Origin: an uncultured Bacteroidia bacterium
GTDB taxonomy: Bacteria; Bacteroidota; Bacteroidia; Bacteroidales; UBA932
Assembly (NCBI GenBank): GCA_902785065.1
Contig: CACZXH010000002.1
Location: 216,250-280,249, forward strand
Length of the DNA: 64,000 nt
Direction: 5' to 3'
The notes under the pieces were generated by a model, which saw nothing but the letters and a program-made list of their open reading frames with translations, was not told the DNA's origin and made no database searches. A program made the translations under genes and the position numbers. Of the stretch, positions 31,844 through 41,800 are shown piece by piece; the stretch's first letter is position 1; each line of letters opens with the position of its first letter.

Positions 31844-33082
31844 ATGGCGCATCCTTTCCAGAACCAGCTGCTGCTGGAGGACGCGGTCCGGATCACCGGG
31901 CCGGCGGCCTTCAATATCATGCTCAAGCCGGCGGGGTCGCTGTGCAACCTGGGGTGCGCGTACTGCTATTACCTGGACAAGGCCGATATCTACGGCGGCA
32001 AGGAGCCCCGGATGAGCCTGGAGATGCTGGAGACCGTGATCCGGGAGTACATCGCGGCCAACGATGTCCCGGAGGTCACGTTCAACTGGCACGGCGGCGA
32101 GCCGCTGGTGCTCGGGCTGGATTTCTACCGGAAGGCGATGGAACTGGAAAGGAAGTATGCCGACGGGAAGACGGTCTTCAACACCCTGCAGACGAACGGC
32201 ACCCTCCTCACCTCCGAATGGGCCGATTTCCTGCGGGAGAACCGCTTCCTCGTGGGCATTTCCATTGACGGTCCCCGCGACATCCACGACAAGTACCGGA
32301 AGGACAAGGGCGGTGCGGGCACCTTCGACAAGGTTATCCACGGCATCGGGCTCCTACGGGCCCATGGGGTCGAATTCAATACGATGTCCACCGTGAACAA
32401 GGTCTCCGAGGGTCGCGGGCTGGAGGTGTACCGCTTTCTCCAGTCGCTCGGCAGCCGGTACATGCAGTTCATGCCGGTGGTCGAACACGTGAAACAGCGT
32501 CGTATCGTCTCCCCCACGACCGAAGGTGTACGCCTCGCCCCCTGGTCGGTTTCCTCCCTGGGCTTCGGCCAGTTCATGTGCGACATCTTCGATTACTGGG
32601 TGCGGAATGATGTGGGACGGACTTTCGTAGGCCTGTTCGATGCCACCCTGGCGAACTGGTGCGGCGTGACGCCCGGTACCTGCGCCTACGACCGCACCTG
32701 CGGCGGGAACGCCGTTATCGAGCACAACGGGGATCTCTACCCCTGCGACCATTTCGTCTACCCGCAGTACCGGCTCGGGAACATCGCCGAAACCCCGATC
32801 CGGTCGATGATGGAGTCGCCCCGGCAGGTGAAGTTCGGGATCGACAAACGGAATTCCCTGCCGGCGAAATGCTTCCGCTGCAAGTACCTGCATCTGTGCA
32901 ACGGCGAGTGCCCGAAGCACCGTTTCAACCGCACCGAGTCCGGTGAAACCGGCCTCAGCGCCCTCTGCGAGGGTTATTACCGGTTCTATGGGCACACGGC
33001 TCCCTACATGGAAAAAATGAGGGAGCTCCTGCAACAGGAACTCCCTCCGGCGTATGTCATGCCCTGGGCGCGCTTGCGCTAA
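31844..33082 (+). CDS. Radical SAM/SPASM anaerobic sulfatase-maturating enzyme
   Basis: The 412-residue protein has the radical SAM cluster motif CNLGCAYCYYLDK near residue 35, the anSME-type WHGGEPLVLGLDFY, QTNGTLL and SIDGPRDIHDKYR, and a C-terminal SPASM region with Cys in GTCAYDRTCGGN, LYPCDHFVYP, KCFRCKYLHLCNGECPKHR and ALCEGYY. It would oxidise a sulfatase active-site Cys or Ser to formylglycine. No sulfatase gene is present in the window, so its clients must lie elsewhere. The start is close to the -7 box, implying a leaderless mRNA if correct. Confidence 0.9.
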   Translation: MAHPFQNQLLLEDAVRITGPAAFNIMLKPAGSLCNLGCAYCYYLDKADIYGGKEPRMSLEMLETVIREYIAANDVPEVTFNWHGGEPLVLGLDFYRKAMELERKYADGKTVFNTLQTNGTLLTSEWADFLRENRFLVGISIDGPRDIHDKYRKDKGGAGTFDKVIHGIGLLRAHGVEFNTMSTVNKVSEGRGLEVYRFLQSLGSRYMQFMPVVEHVKQRRIVSPTTEGVRLAPWSVSSLGFGQFMCDIFDYWVRNDVGRTFVGLFDATLANWCGVTPGTCAYDRTCGGNAVIEHNGDLYPCDHFVYPQYRLGNIAETPIRSMMESPRQVKFGIDKRNSLPAKCFRCKYLHLCNGECPKHRFNRTESGETGLSALCEGYYRFYGHTAPYMEKMRELLQQELPPAYVMPWARLR

Positions 33083-33498
33083 TCGTGCTTCTCGAAGAAA
33101 AGGTCGAGCAGATGCTCGTCGAAGTCGCCGAACCACTCGTGGAGCTTCGCGGCGGCATTGGCCTTCACTTCCGGGGTGATGCTCTTGATGACGCAGTAAA
33201 CGCCCCAGGTGAGGGCGGCCAGGTCGTCAGTGTAGCCGGCAATGGGGATGAAGTCCGGGATGATGTCGATGGGCAGGAGGAAATAGCCCAGGGCGCCGAT
33301 GATCTTCGCCCGGTCCTTCCCCGAGGTAAGCGGGCTCTTCAGGACATAGTACAGCAGCAGGGCGGCATAGCACACCTTGATGCCTGCCTTCCGGCCGAAT
33401 TTCTTCAGTTTCTCCCAGAAGGCGTTCTCGTCATAATTCTTCGCGTACTTGACGATCTCCCCGTCTTTCCACTCCTTGTCGAATTCCTTTTCGTCCAT
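33079..33498 (-). CDS. YkvA-family (DUF1232) small membrane protein
   Basis: The 139-residue protein carries the DUF1232 core with two hydrophobic segments: AALLLYYVLKSPLTSGKDRA and GALGYFLLPIDIIPDFIPI followed by GYTDDLAAL. The LPxDxIPDxxP motif is diagnostic. Function is unknown. ATG 33498 is chosen because the open frame upstream is a dispersed repeat. Its stop overlaps the convergent maturase stop. Confidence 0.85.
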   Translation of the reverse strand: MDEKEFDKEWKDGEIVKYAKNYDENAFWEKLKKFGRKAGIKVCYAALLLYYVLKSPLTSGKDRAKIIGALGYFLLPIDIIPDFIPIAGYTDDLAALTWGVYCVIKSITPEVKANAAAKLHEWFGDFDEHLLDLFFEKHD

Positions 33499-33510
33499 TC
33501 CCAAAAACAA

Positions 33511-33550
33511 TTTGTCCCTTCGTCCTGCAAAAATCGGGCGAAGGGACAAA
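33511..33550 (-). terminator. Hairpin, probable terminator of the BACON/SusD/SusC operon
   Basis: TTTGTCCCTTCG (33511-33522) and CGAAGGGACAAA (33539-33550) are a perfect 12-bp inverted repeat. On the minus strand the stem is followed by TTGTTTTT, as in a terminator for the operon ending at 33593. It also lies in the YkvA leader. Confidence 0.7.
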
Positions 33551-33560
33551 AAGTCAGGTG

Positions 33561-33586
33561 AGATTCCGGGGCAAGCCCGGAATGAC
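33561..33586 (-). repeat. Dispersed repeat copy upstream of YkvA
   Basis: On the minus strand: GTCATTCCGGGCTTGCCCCG then GAATCT, a variant of the family seen at 31397. Confidence 0.7.
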
Positions 33587-33592
33587 GGGGTA

Positions 33593-36500
33593 CTACTTGC
33601 CGACAATCCGGATATTGTCCAGATGCCAGCGCTGATAGTTCGGCGTAGAGCCCATGTTGGTCGGACGGATCTTGATCCGGGTCGCCGACGTCACACCGTT
33701 CAGGGTGACGCTTGCGTGCTGCCAGAACATCTGACCAGTCTCCTGGACATGCGTAACGGGCGCACTGACGGCCGTTCCACTGCTCTCGCAGCTGCCAGGG
33801 CCTTCCAGTTCTACCGTAACGGAGACATCGTCCACGGCACCGGAACCACCCATATGCGCGCACCAGTCGAAGGATACGACCACATCCACCGGAGTATCCC
33901 CTTCGAAGGCCAGCGCCGGGAGCTTCAACCCCGTCTGCTTCTTGCTCGCGCCCATCTTGAAGTAATTCTTCTGCAGGTAGAGCGTTTTGGCAGACGGATT
34001 CAAATCCTCATAGCCTCGGGTTTCCAGCTCGGCGCCGAGGGTGGAGGCCAGATCCGCCACATTCCAGATGTTCGGCTGGGCGTGGGAGGACAGCTGACTG
34101 CCTACCGGGTCCAGTTTTTCCGCATCGTCCGGATTGGCGGCCACCCAGCCGTCGATATACTTCTGCAGCCACTCGAAGTCATCTGCGAAGTACTGCGTCA
34201 CCTGGGGCTCCGTAATGGTGATCTTCGGGCCGTTCTCGATAGCACCGGACCAGCGGTGGGTACCGCCGTTCGGGGCCGTGAGGGCGCCCTTGCCGTTGCC
34301 CTGCCAGTTGGCCACGCAGGTGAAGCGGATCCGGAGCGTGCCGTCGGCGACCGCCTCGGGCAGCTTGAAGGATTCGGAGATCTCGATGTCGCTGGTCGGA
34401 GCGATGTGCGTGTACTGCGCATTCGTGCCGGTTTCCGTTTCGGTCTCCAGCGGTTTCACCGGCGTCCAGGCAGTGCCGTCAAGCGACCAATCCATTCTCC
34501 AGTACTTCTGGCCGGTACCTGAAATGCGGTGAAGGGCAGTGAAGGTCACGACATTTCCGGCCGGGACATTCTTCAGCGGGACGCTGAACTCCCAGTAGTC
34601 ACCCGGCCAGGCACCCGTGATGTAAGGCTGACCGGTGCCGCCGATGACCTGGCTCTTCTTGCCTCCCGTATCCAGCGCGATGTTTTCAGGAAGGCTGGTC
34701 CAGGACAGGGAGCCCACGCCGGCGATGTTCGCCTTGAAGTTGTTGTCCTTCTCGAAGGAATCCTTGTAGGCGCCCATCAGGGTGCCGTCGAAGCCCCACT
34801 GGATGAGGTTGTTGTCGAAGATGACTTCCTTTCCTTCCTGCACCACGGTGACCACGGCTTCAAGCTTCTTCGCTTCGTTGTAGAAGCGGATGGTGCCGGT
34901 ACGCGGCGCCTCGCTCTCGTTGGCCGTGCGCGTGAGCACATACTCGTCCCAATCGACCAGGGCGCGGGAGCCGGCGGGCGTCAGGGTGAGCCAGTCCGCA
35001 TCGACGGCATACTCGTATTCCGTATTGTACTGTACGCGGATGTCGGAAGATCCCTCTTCGGCGTCGACCTCCAGGAGGTTGCCCGTGGCCACGCTGATGA
35101 ACGGATCCAGCATCTGGCCGGCCGCGCTCTGGACCACGTGGACGACCTTCTCGCTGTCCTCGGAGACGATGCGGATGGTGCCCTCGCGCAGCTCGGGCAG
35201 CTCGCTCTCGTCGCAGGTGACGGTGACTGTCGTCTCTTCGCCAGCCACGCCGCCTTCCACATCGAGGTGGAGCCAGTCGTAGGCCGTGGAGATAGTCCAG
35301 TCATAGTCGGAGACGACCGTCAGTTCCTTCGGCGCACCCGGCGTGCCGTTGAAGGTCAGGAGTTCGGGATCCACCTGGATATCGGCATAGACCGGATCCT
35401 TCTCCACGCCGTTGCCCTCCTTGACGATCTCGATGATGGGCTGATAGGTTTCGTCCGTGACATCCGTCACGGTGAGGCGGGCCGAGCCGCCATTGCGCTT
35501 CTCCAGAGGGCCTGCGCCGGAAGCCTGCCAGTTGGCCAGGCAGCGGAACCGGAACTGGGCATGCTCGGAGTTCTTGCGATACTTCACCACATAGTTGGCC
35601 TTCACGTTGGTGGCGCCGTCGGCGTTCATCGCGTGGGAATAGGTAATCTCTTCGCCGGTTTCATTGGTGGTGAGCGTCTCACAGGCGGGACGCCACTGGT
35701 CGCCGTCCAGGAATTCAAGCAGCCAGAACTTGTGTCCGGTAGCCGACGTACGGGCCTCGAAGGCGATGCGCACTTCGGAACCGGCCTTGATGGCGCCATT
35801 GCCATAGAAGAGCCAGTAGTCTCCCGGCCAAGGACCCGTCACACGGGGACTCTTGTCGGAAACATCCAGCTTGTACTTGTTGTTGCCGTCCGTATTCTCC
35901 AGGTCGAAGGGCACATACTCAATGTAGCCCAAGCCCTGGACGGGCTGGATCCGGCTGGTTTCACTCCAGGTAGCCGTACTGTAGTTGATCCCGTCCACGC
36001 GGACCTTGAACCGCAGCGGATAAGGGATGAGGGCTTCGTCCATACCACCGTCCTCGGCGGAAACGACGAGCATCGACGTACCCACGCCATAACCTTTGAA
36101 AACCACCTTGTGCAGATCCATGGCGCCCAGCTCCAGGCTCTCCAGCGGGTCCAGGATGGGAATCTGGACATTGGAGTTCACCCAGATCGTGGTCCCCACC
36201 AGCGAGGCGGAGAGGGAAACATATTCCGTCACGTTCGGGTCATAACCGTCCAGGGAGGCGGTGATGTCCTTGGCTTCGGGATAAACCACGGTGCTGTTCC
36301 CGTTCACCTGGAATTCGTCCATTTCAAAGGCGGGGGCACCATTCACGGAAATCTTCTTGCCATTGAAAGAAAGCTTGTCCCCCAGGGCGGGACCCGTGCC
36401 CTGCACATACAGGCTGGCGGATTCGTCTGCAGCGATGAAACCATTTTGGGAAAGAGCGACGACTTGGGCGTCGGGAACCTTGGCATACGCATCGTCATCC

Positions 36501-36919
36501 AATGCGGCCACCTGGGCCAGGGTCTGCTCCTCCACCCCGTAATAGTTGTCGCCATTCTGGTGTACGGTGATCACCATCCTGCGCTCGCGGAAACGCCCCT
36601 GCAGAATGATGGTTCCCTCACGGGGGCTGTCGATGACACCGCCGGTGGCATTGTCGGCCACGGAGACCGTGATGGACCCCATGCCCTGTCCGGTCATGGG
36701 AGACACCTCGATCCAAGGCTGGTTGACATCGACGGCCCAACTACCGTCGGCATAGACAGAGAGTGTCTGCGACGGGGCGCCGGTCGCGGCGAAGACCACA
36801 TAGGACTCGTTGGCGCCTACGGCCTTGGCTTCTCCGATCTCTTCTTTCTGATTGCAGGAAGCCAGCATAGCGCCAGCTGCCATTGCGGCAAGAGAGTATA
36901 GTAAAATATTGAGTTTCAT
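33593..36919 (-). CDS. Large BACON-domain surface lipoprotein in the SusE/F position
   Basis: The 1108-residue lipoprotein (lipobox LASC) starts with a BACON domain at about 35-125 (SYVVFAATGAPSQTLSVYAD, PWIEVSPMTG, VTVHQNG). Two more BACON-like units follow at about 520-605 (ELTVVSDYDWTIS, VVHVVQS) and 610-700. Two similar carbohydrate-binding-like regions both contain TGPWPGDYW or TGAWPGDYW. BACON domains are thought to bind glycans or mucin. It follows SusD, so it is likely a surface glycan-binding protein of this locus. ATG 36919 is 11 nt downstream of the susD stop. Confidence 0.75.
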   Translation of the reverse strand: MKLNILLYSLAAMAAGAMLASCNQKEEIGEAKAVGANESYVVFAATGAPSQTLSVYADGSWAVDVNQPWIEVSPMTGQGMGSITVSVADNATGGVIDSPREGTIILQGRFRERRMVITVHQNGDNYYGVEEQTLAQVAALDDDAYAKVPDAQVVALSQNGFIAADESASLYVQGTGPALGDKLSFNGKKISVNGAPAFEMDEFQVNGNSTVVYPEAKDITASLDGYDPNVTEYVSLSASLVGTTIWVNSNVQIPILDPLESLELGAMDLHKVVFKGYGVGTSMLVVSAEDGGMDEALIPYPLRFKVRVDGINYSTATWSETSRIQPVQGLGYIEYVPFDLENTDGNNKYKLDVSDKSPRVTGPWPGDYWLFYGNGAIKAGSEVRIAFEARTSATGHKFWLLEFLDGDQWRPACETLTTNETGEEITYSHAMNADGATNVKANYVVKYRKNSEHAQFRFRCLANWQASGAGPLEKRNGGSARLTVTDVTDETYQPIIEIVKEGNGVEKDPVYADIQVDPELLTFNGTPGAPKELTVVSDYDWTISTAYDWLHLDVEGGVAGEETTVTVTCDESELPELREGTIRIVSEDSEKVVHVVQSAAGQMLDPFISVATGNLLEVDAEEGSSDIRVQYNTEYEYAVDADWLTLTPAGSRALVDWDEYVLTRTANESEAPRTGTIRFYNEAKKLEAVVTVVQEGKEVIFDNNLIQWGFDGTLMGAYKDSFEKDNNFKANIAGVGSLSWTSLPENIALDTGGKKSQVIGGTGQPYITGAWPGDYWEFSVPLKNVPAGNVVTFTALHRISGTGQKYWRMDWSLDGTAWTPVKPLETETETGTNAQYTHIAPTSDIEISESFKLPEAVADGTLRIRFTCVANWQGNGKGALTAPNGGTHRWSGAIENGPKITITEPQVTQYFADDFEWLQKYIDGWVAANPDDAEKLDPVGSQLSSHAQPNIWNVADLASTLGAELETRGYEDLNPSAKTLYLQKNYFKMGASKKQTGLKLPALAFEGDTPVDVVVSFDWCAHMGGSGAVDDVSVTVELEGPGSCESSGTAVSAPVTHVQETGQMFWQHASVTLNGVTSATRIKIRPTNMGSTPNYQRWHLDNIRIVGK

Positions 36920-36929
36920 GGCCTTCAAA

Positions 36930-38831
36930 TTATTGGTTAGAAGAAGTCCCTGCGGACGGGCTCACAGCCCAGCCCGGATTCTGTTTGAGATTCTCATTCA
37001 GCTGGAGTTCCTTTTCCGGAAGCGGATAGAAGTAGTGCTTCGTCTCATCGAAGGAGTGGCTCACGGACTTCAGGGCGTCACGGACGCCGGCCGTCGCATA
37101 TTCTCCAGTGACGGGGTTCACCAGGTAGACGGTTTCATCATTTCCGGTATATTCCTCGGTTTCGTCGGGATCGAAAATCCTGTACTTGTTGCCGGAGGCA
37201 TTGCTGGAACCGATGTAGAACGTGTACTTGCTGTCATCACCGAAATCATAGCGGCCGGGACCGGGGATGTACATACCGTAGATCGGCTGGTTCAGGCAGT
37301 AGCCGGCCTTCCAGCGAATGAGGTCGAAGTAACGGCCGTAACCTTCCTGGAACAGCTCGATGGCACGCTCGCGACGGATCTCCAGGATCACACCCGTGTT
37401 CGCGCCTTCCACATTGGGATAACCGGTTTCCGCAGACATCAGATACGGGTCGGGGTTGGCGTTGGCGGCAGCCATGTCCAGGTTGGGCATGCCCACGCGG
37501 TCACGGAGCAGCTTGATGGAGATGTCGATGTCACCCTGGGTAAGGGTCCCCAGTTCGGCCTTCGCCTCCGCATAAATGAGGAGAGCCTCCGCGTAGCGGT
37601 ATACCGGCATGTCATTGTAGGACTGGTCCGCGAAATACGCCGCCAGGGCATAGGGCTGGACAAACTTGATGCTCTGGTAACCGGTCTGGCAGTATTTGAA
37701 CTCGGGGCCGTCATGGCTGACGCCGGGGTTCTTCCAACTGTAACCGGGCGTACGGATGGTCTGAGCCAGACGCGGGTCGCGGCCGGCCACTTCCTCGGCA
37801 AAAGGCATCACCTCCCAGCCGGGGATGTCGGTGAAACGGCTGCCATCCGCCATCAGGTACATATCGACCAGTTTCTTCGCCATCCCGAAACGGGCGGCGG
37901 TCTGGTTGGTGATCTCGCGGCTGCAATCGTGCTTGATTCCAAGGCCGGCGTCGTAATTCACCGCAAGGATGATCTCGTCGGTACTGGCGTCATTGGCGTT
38001 GAACAGCGTCAGATAGTCCGTGGACGGGTTTCCCGTATTGTGGATGGAATAGGCGCCGGACGCCATCAGGTCACCCGCCGCTTCGGCAGCCAGGTTCAGA
38101 TAGTACTTGTAGTCGTGCGTGGAACCGTCGGCCGCCGTGTAGGATGTGGCAAACGGGGCAGGCTCACCGTGGTACTTGCGGAAGGTGCCTTCAAAGAGGC
38201 AGAACTGGGCCTTGAGCATCAGGGCCGTATACTTGTTCACACGGTATGCCGTCTGGGGGGCCTTGGCCTTGCCGGGGAGGTTCATGATCGCCTCATCGAC
38301 ATCCTCGATCATATGGTTAAGGATGGTCTCGCGGCTGTCCCGGGCAAAATAGAGGTCCTCATCGGCCGAACCGATCTCGTGGTCGATCCACGGAACGTCC
38401 CCGAACTTGCGGACCATGTCGGCATAGTAGTAGGCGCGCCAGAACTTGGCCAGGGCGGAGTATTCCTTGACGGCCGCGGCATCCTCGCAATGGTCGATGT
38501 TGGCCAGGAGGGTGTTCATCTTGCGCAGGTTGGTGAATGACCAGCCGCCTCCCGAAGTGGGCACGGTCCGGTCGAAGCCGCCGCGGATGAGGGCGGAGGG
38601 ATTCATGCTCACGAACACGTCACTTTCCTTGTCGAAAGGCGTCTTGTCCAGCAGATTGTTATAGAAGGTGTTGGAGAAGAGTTGCAGGTCTTCCGCCGTC
38701 TTGAAATAGGAATCAGGGGTGAGCTGGGACTCCGGAGTCAGTGTCAGCACTTTATCCAGATTGCAGGATACCGCAAGAACGGATGCAACAGCCAGTGATA
38801 TGATAATATGCTTTCTCATAATCCGCTTCAT
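36930..38831 (-). CDS. SusD/RagB-family glycan-binding lipoprotein
   Basis: The 633-residue lipoprotein (lipobox AVSC) has the SusD layout: PESQLTPDSYFKTAEDLQLF at the N-terminus, TPR-like helices with AKFWRAYYYADMVRKFGDVPW, and ALLIYAEAKAELG plus REIRRERAIELFQEGYGRYFDLIRWK (two runs) near the C-terminus. It caps the SusC channel and captures oligosaccharides. ATG 38831 overlaps the susC stop as TAATG, so translation is coupled. Large loops make it longer than average. Confidence 0.93.
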   Translation of the reverse strand: MKRIMRKHIIISLAVASVLAVSCNLDKVLTLTPESQLTPDSYFKTAEDLQLFSNTFYNNLLDKTPFDKESDVFVSMNPSALIRGGFDRTVPTSGGGWSFTNLRKMNTLLANIDHCEDAAAVKEYSALAKFWRAYYYADMVRKFGDVPWIDHEIGSADEDLYFARDSRETILNHMIEDVDEAIMNLPGKAKAPQTAYRVNKYTALMLKAQFCLFEGTFRKYHGEPAPFATSYTAADGSTHDYKYYLNLAAEAAGDLMASGAYSIHNTGNPSTDYLTLFNANDASTDEIILAVNYDAGLGIKHDCSREITNQTAARFGMAKKLVDMYLMADGSRFTDIPGWEVMPFAEEVAGRDPRLAQTIRTPGYSWKNPGVSHDGPEFKYCQTGYQSIKFVQPYALAAYFADQSYNDMPVYRYAEALLIYAEAKAELGTLTQGDIDISIKLLRDRVGMPNLDMAAANANPDPYLMSAETGYPNVEGANTGVILEIRRERAIELFQEGYGRYFDLIRWKAGYCLNQPIYGMYIPGPGRYDFGDDSKYTFYIGSSNASGNKYRIFDPDETEEYTGNDETVYLVNPVTGEYATAGVRDALKSVSHSFDETKHYFYPLPEKELQLNENLKQNPGWAVSPSAGTSSNQ

Positions 38832-41800
38832 TATTTAACGATACACACAGCTACGCGGTTGGAGGCAGGCGATGCCGCAGCATCCTTGTCAGAACCGACG
38901 GAAGAGTAACGGATACGGCTGTCGGAGACACCGGCATTCTTCAGCATCCGGACAACCGCCTCGGCACGCTGCCGGGCCAGGACGTCGTTCAAGGCAGGGG
39001 TGCCGGTACCGGAATCGGCATAACCGGTAATGACGATGCCAGCGTCCGGATTCTCGGCGAGAATCTGGCTGATACGGCCCAGTTTGACGGCCTCTTCGGG
39101 ACGGATTTCGGCTTTTCCGAGCTCAAAGAACAGATCGTCGGCATATTCGCCCTGCAGACTGGAGACAGGTTTTTCAACCACCTTCTCGACCACCTTTTCC
39201 ACCACCTTTTCGACGGGCACTTCCACGATCTTTTCCTTCACGACCTCACGGATCACCTCACGCACCGCAGGGGCGAGAGCCGAAGACCTGGAGGAGGAGC
39301 CCTTGAGAGCCTTGCCACCGAAGGTGATATTCACGCCCACCATAAAGGTCTTTTGCCAGGGATAGGAAGTATTGTTGAGGTCGTCCGTAGGATTACCTCC
39401 ACGGTCGAAACAGCTTTCGGGATCCAGATGGGCGGTCACTTTCTTGATCGGCGACCAGTAGGCCAGGTTTTCACCGGAGACATAGACGCGGATCTGCTCG
39501 AATCCCATCCGGTTCACAAGCTTCTTGGGGAACTCATAGCCGATGGTCAAGTTCTTGAAGCGCAGATAGCGGATATTCTGGATATAGCGGTCGTTCACAC
39601 GGCCCAGTTCGCCGCCGCCGTTGGAGGCCACGTTGGAACGGGGACGCGGGAAATAGGCGTCAGGATTCTCCTCACTCCAGCAGTTGTCCAGGAAGTTCTT
39701 CGCCAGGAAGGTAGGATAGCCGTAGGAGTAAGGTCCCCAGAAGTCGAAGTTCAGCCGGGCGGGATACCAGTAGTGGTTGCCGGTGCCCTCGAAGAAGGCG
39801 CTGACGTCAAATCCGGCCCAGGAGAAGCCCGCCTGGAAGCCGTAGTGCAGACGAGGGAGCGAGTTGCCCAGGTAGATCTGGTCACCGTGGTCGGCCAGGG
39901 TATTCTTGCCCACGCCGATGACATGGTCCCCGTCCAGGTCGGCATACTTCAGGTCGCCGCCCTTCCAGCCGCCGTTGAGGTTGGCGTTGCAGTAGGACTG
40001 GTCCACGATGGAGGTGTATTCCCTCGCCTCGTCGTCGTTGGCGAAGAGACCGTCGACATGGAAGCCCCAGATTTCGCCCAGTTCCATCCCTTCATAGTAA
40101 TTGGACAGCAGCTTGGTTTCGTTGTTGAAGCGGGTGATATGGGAGCGGAAGTCACTGAGGGAGCCCTTCAGGAAGTAATCGAAACCCTTGCCCAGGATCT
40201 TGAAGGAGTCTCTCCAGCTCAGGGAGAGTTCATAGCCCTTAGTGCGCAAGTCCGCCGCATTCATCTGGGGGACGCCTGCGCCGTAAACGGCGGGAAGGTC
40301 CATGCCGTCGGTGAGCATGCCGTCGGTGTCGCGGATGTATGCTTCGCCGGTGAACTCCAGTTTATTCCCAAAGAAGGCCAAGTCGACGCCCAAGTTGGTC
40401 TGCTTGGATGTCTCCCAGGTCTTGTCGGAAGCCACGGGGTCGTCCAGGTTGGTATAACGGGCCATGGCGTTGTCGCCAAAGTTATAGCCGGCGAAAGTCT
40501 TGAAGTTCACCAGGCGGATGTAGGAGAAGTTTCCCACGTTCTGGTTGCCCAGCGTACCGTAGGACGCCCTGATCTTGAAGTTGTTCACCACGCGCCTGGC
40601 GGGAGCGAAGAAGGGTTCCTCGCTCAAGCGCCAACCGATGGAAGCCGAAGGGAAGAAGCCCCACTTGTGTCCGGTGGTGAAGCGGGAAGAGCCGTCGTAG
40701 CGGGCCGATGTTTCGAACAGGTAGCGGCCCTTGTAGTCATAGTTCAGGCGGCCGAAGAAACCGGCCATACGCCAGGCCGACTGATTGCCTCCCACCTCGG
40801 GCGGACGGTTTTCCGTGGAGATGAGGGCCAAGTCCGAAAGTTCGGTGGTGATGAGGTCGTAACCTTTTGCAGCGACTCTTTTATAGTGATAGTCGTCGTA
40901 GTTGAAACCGCCCATCACCTTCAGGTTGTGCGCATCGGCAAACGAATGCTCATAAGTCGCGTAAGCATTCACGGTCTGGCGGATATACTCCTTGATATCT
41001 TCCGTCATATAGTTGTCAAACGCACCCGTATTCTGGTAGGTGGACAGCACACCGGGATACTGGGAATAGGTGAGGATGTTCCGCCGGTGGGTATCGTGGT
41101 TGTTATAGGTGCGATAGGAGTAATTGGCCTTGAATGTAAGGCCTTTGAGGGGCTGCAGGGTAAGTTCCGTGGTGTTGGCCAGGTCGGTACGCTTCTCGAT
41201 GTTCAGGTTGTCGCTGGCATAGGCCCAGTGACGCCCGTTGGCCACCCGGTAACCCAGGGCATCCACAACGTAAACCCAGGTTCCGTCCGGGTTCTTGGGC
41301 GTGAAGCAGGCCGGGGCATGACGGTCGCCGTAGGCGAAGGAGTCCTGAATGTCGGCCAGGCCCGGGAAATCGTAGGTTCCGACGAAGAAGTTGGTATTGT
41401 TGCTGATGCTGGCCCACGGGGTGATCTGGGCATCGATCTTGGAGCGCAGGTTGTACTTCTCGTACACGTCGGGGCGGACCTTCACCATACCCTCCTGGCG
41501 GTCATACTCGCCGGAGAGATAGTACTTGACGGCCTTTGTACCGCCGCTCACGCTCAGACTGTGGTTGGTGGTGGGATGCACGTCATTGTACATCTCGTGC
41601 CACCAGTCGGTGTTGGCATAATACTTATACTTGCCATCCTTGACGACCACCCAGGGGCGTTCAGGATTCTCGGTCTTGTCGTTGATACGGCTGAGCAGTT
41701 CCATCATATCTTCCTGCGTGTAGTCCACGTAGTTGGACCCCTTGCTCTCGTACCAGAACTTGTTGAGGGTGTAAACAGACCAGTAACCTGTGGTTTCCCA

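Noticed and set aside
33511-33550. Perfect inverted repeat as an operator for YkvA
   Set aside because: Position after the operon end and the T-rich run on the minus strand fit a terminator better, though it also lies in the YkvA leader.
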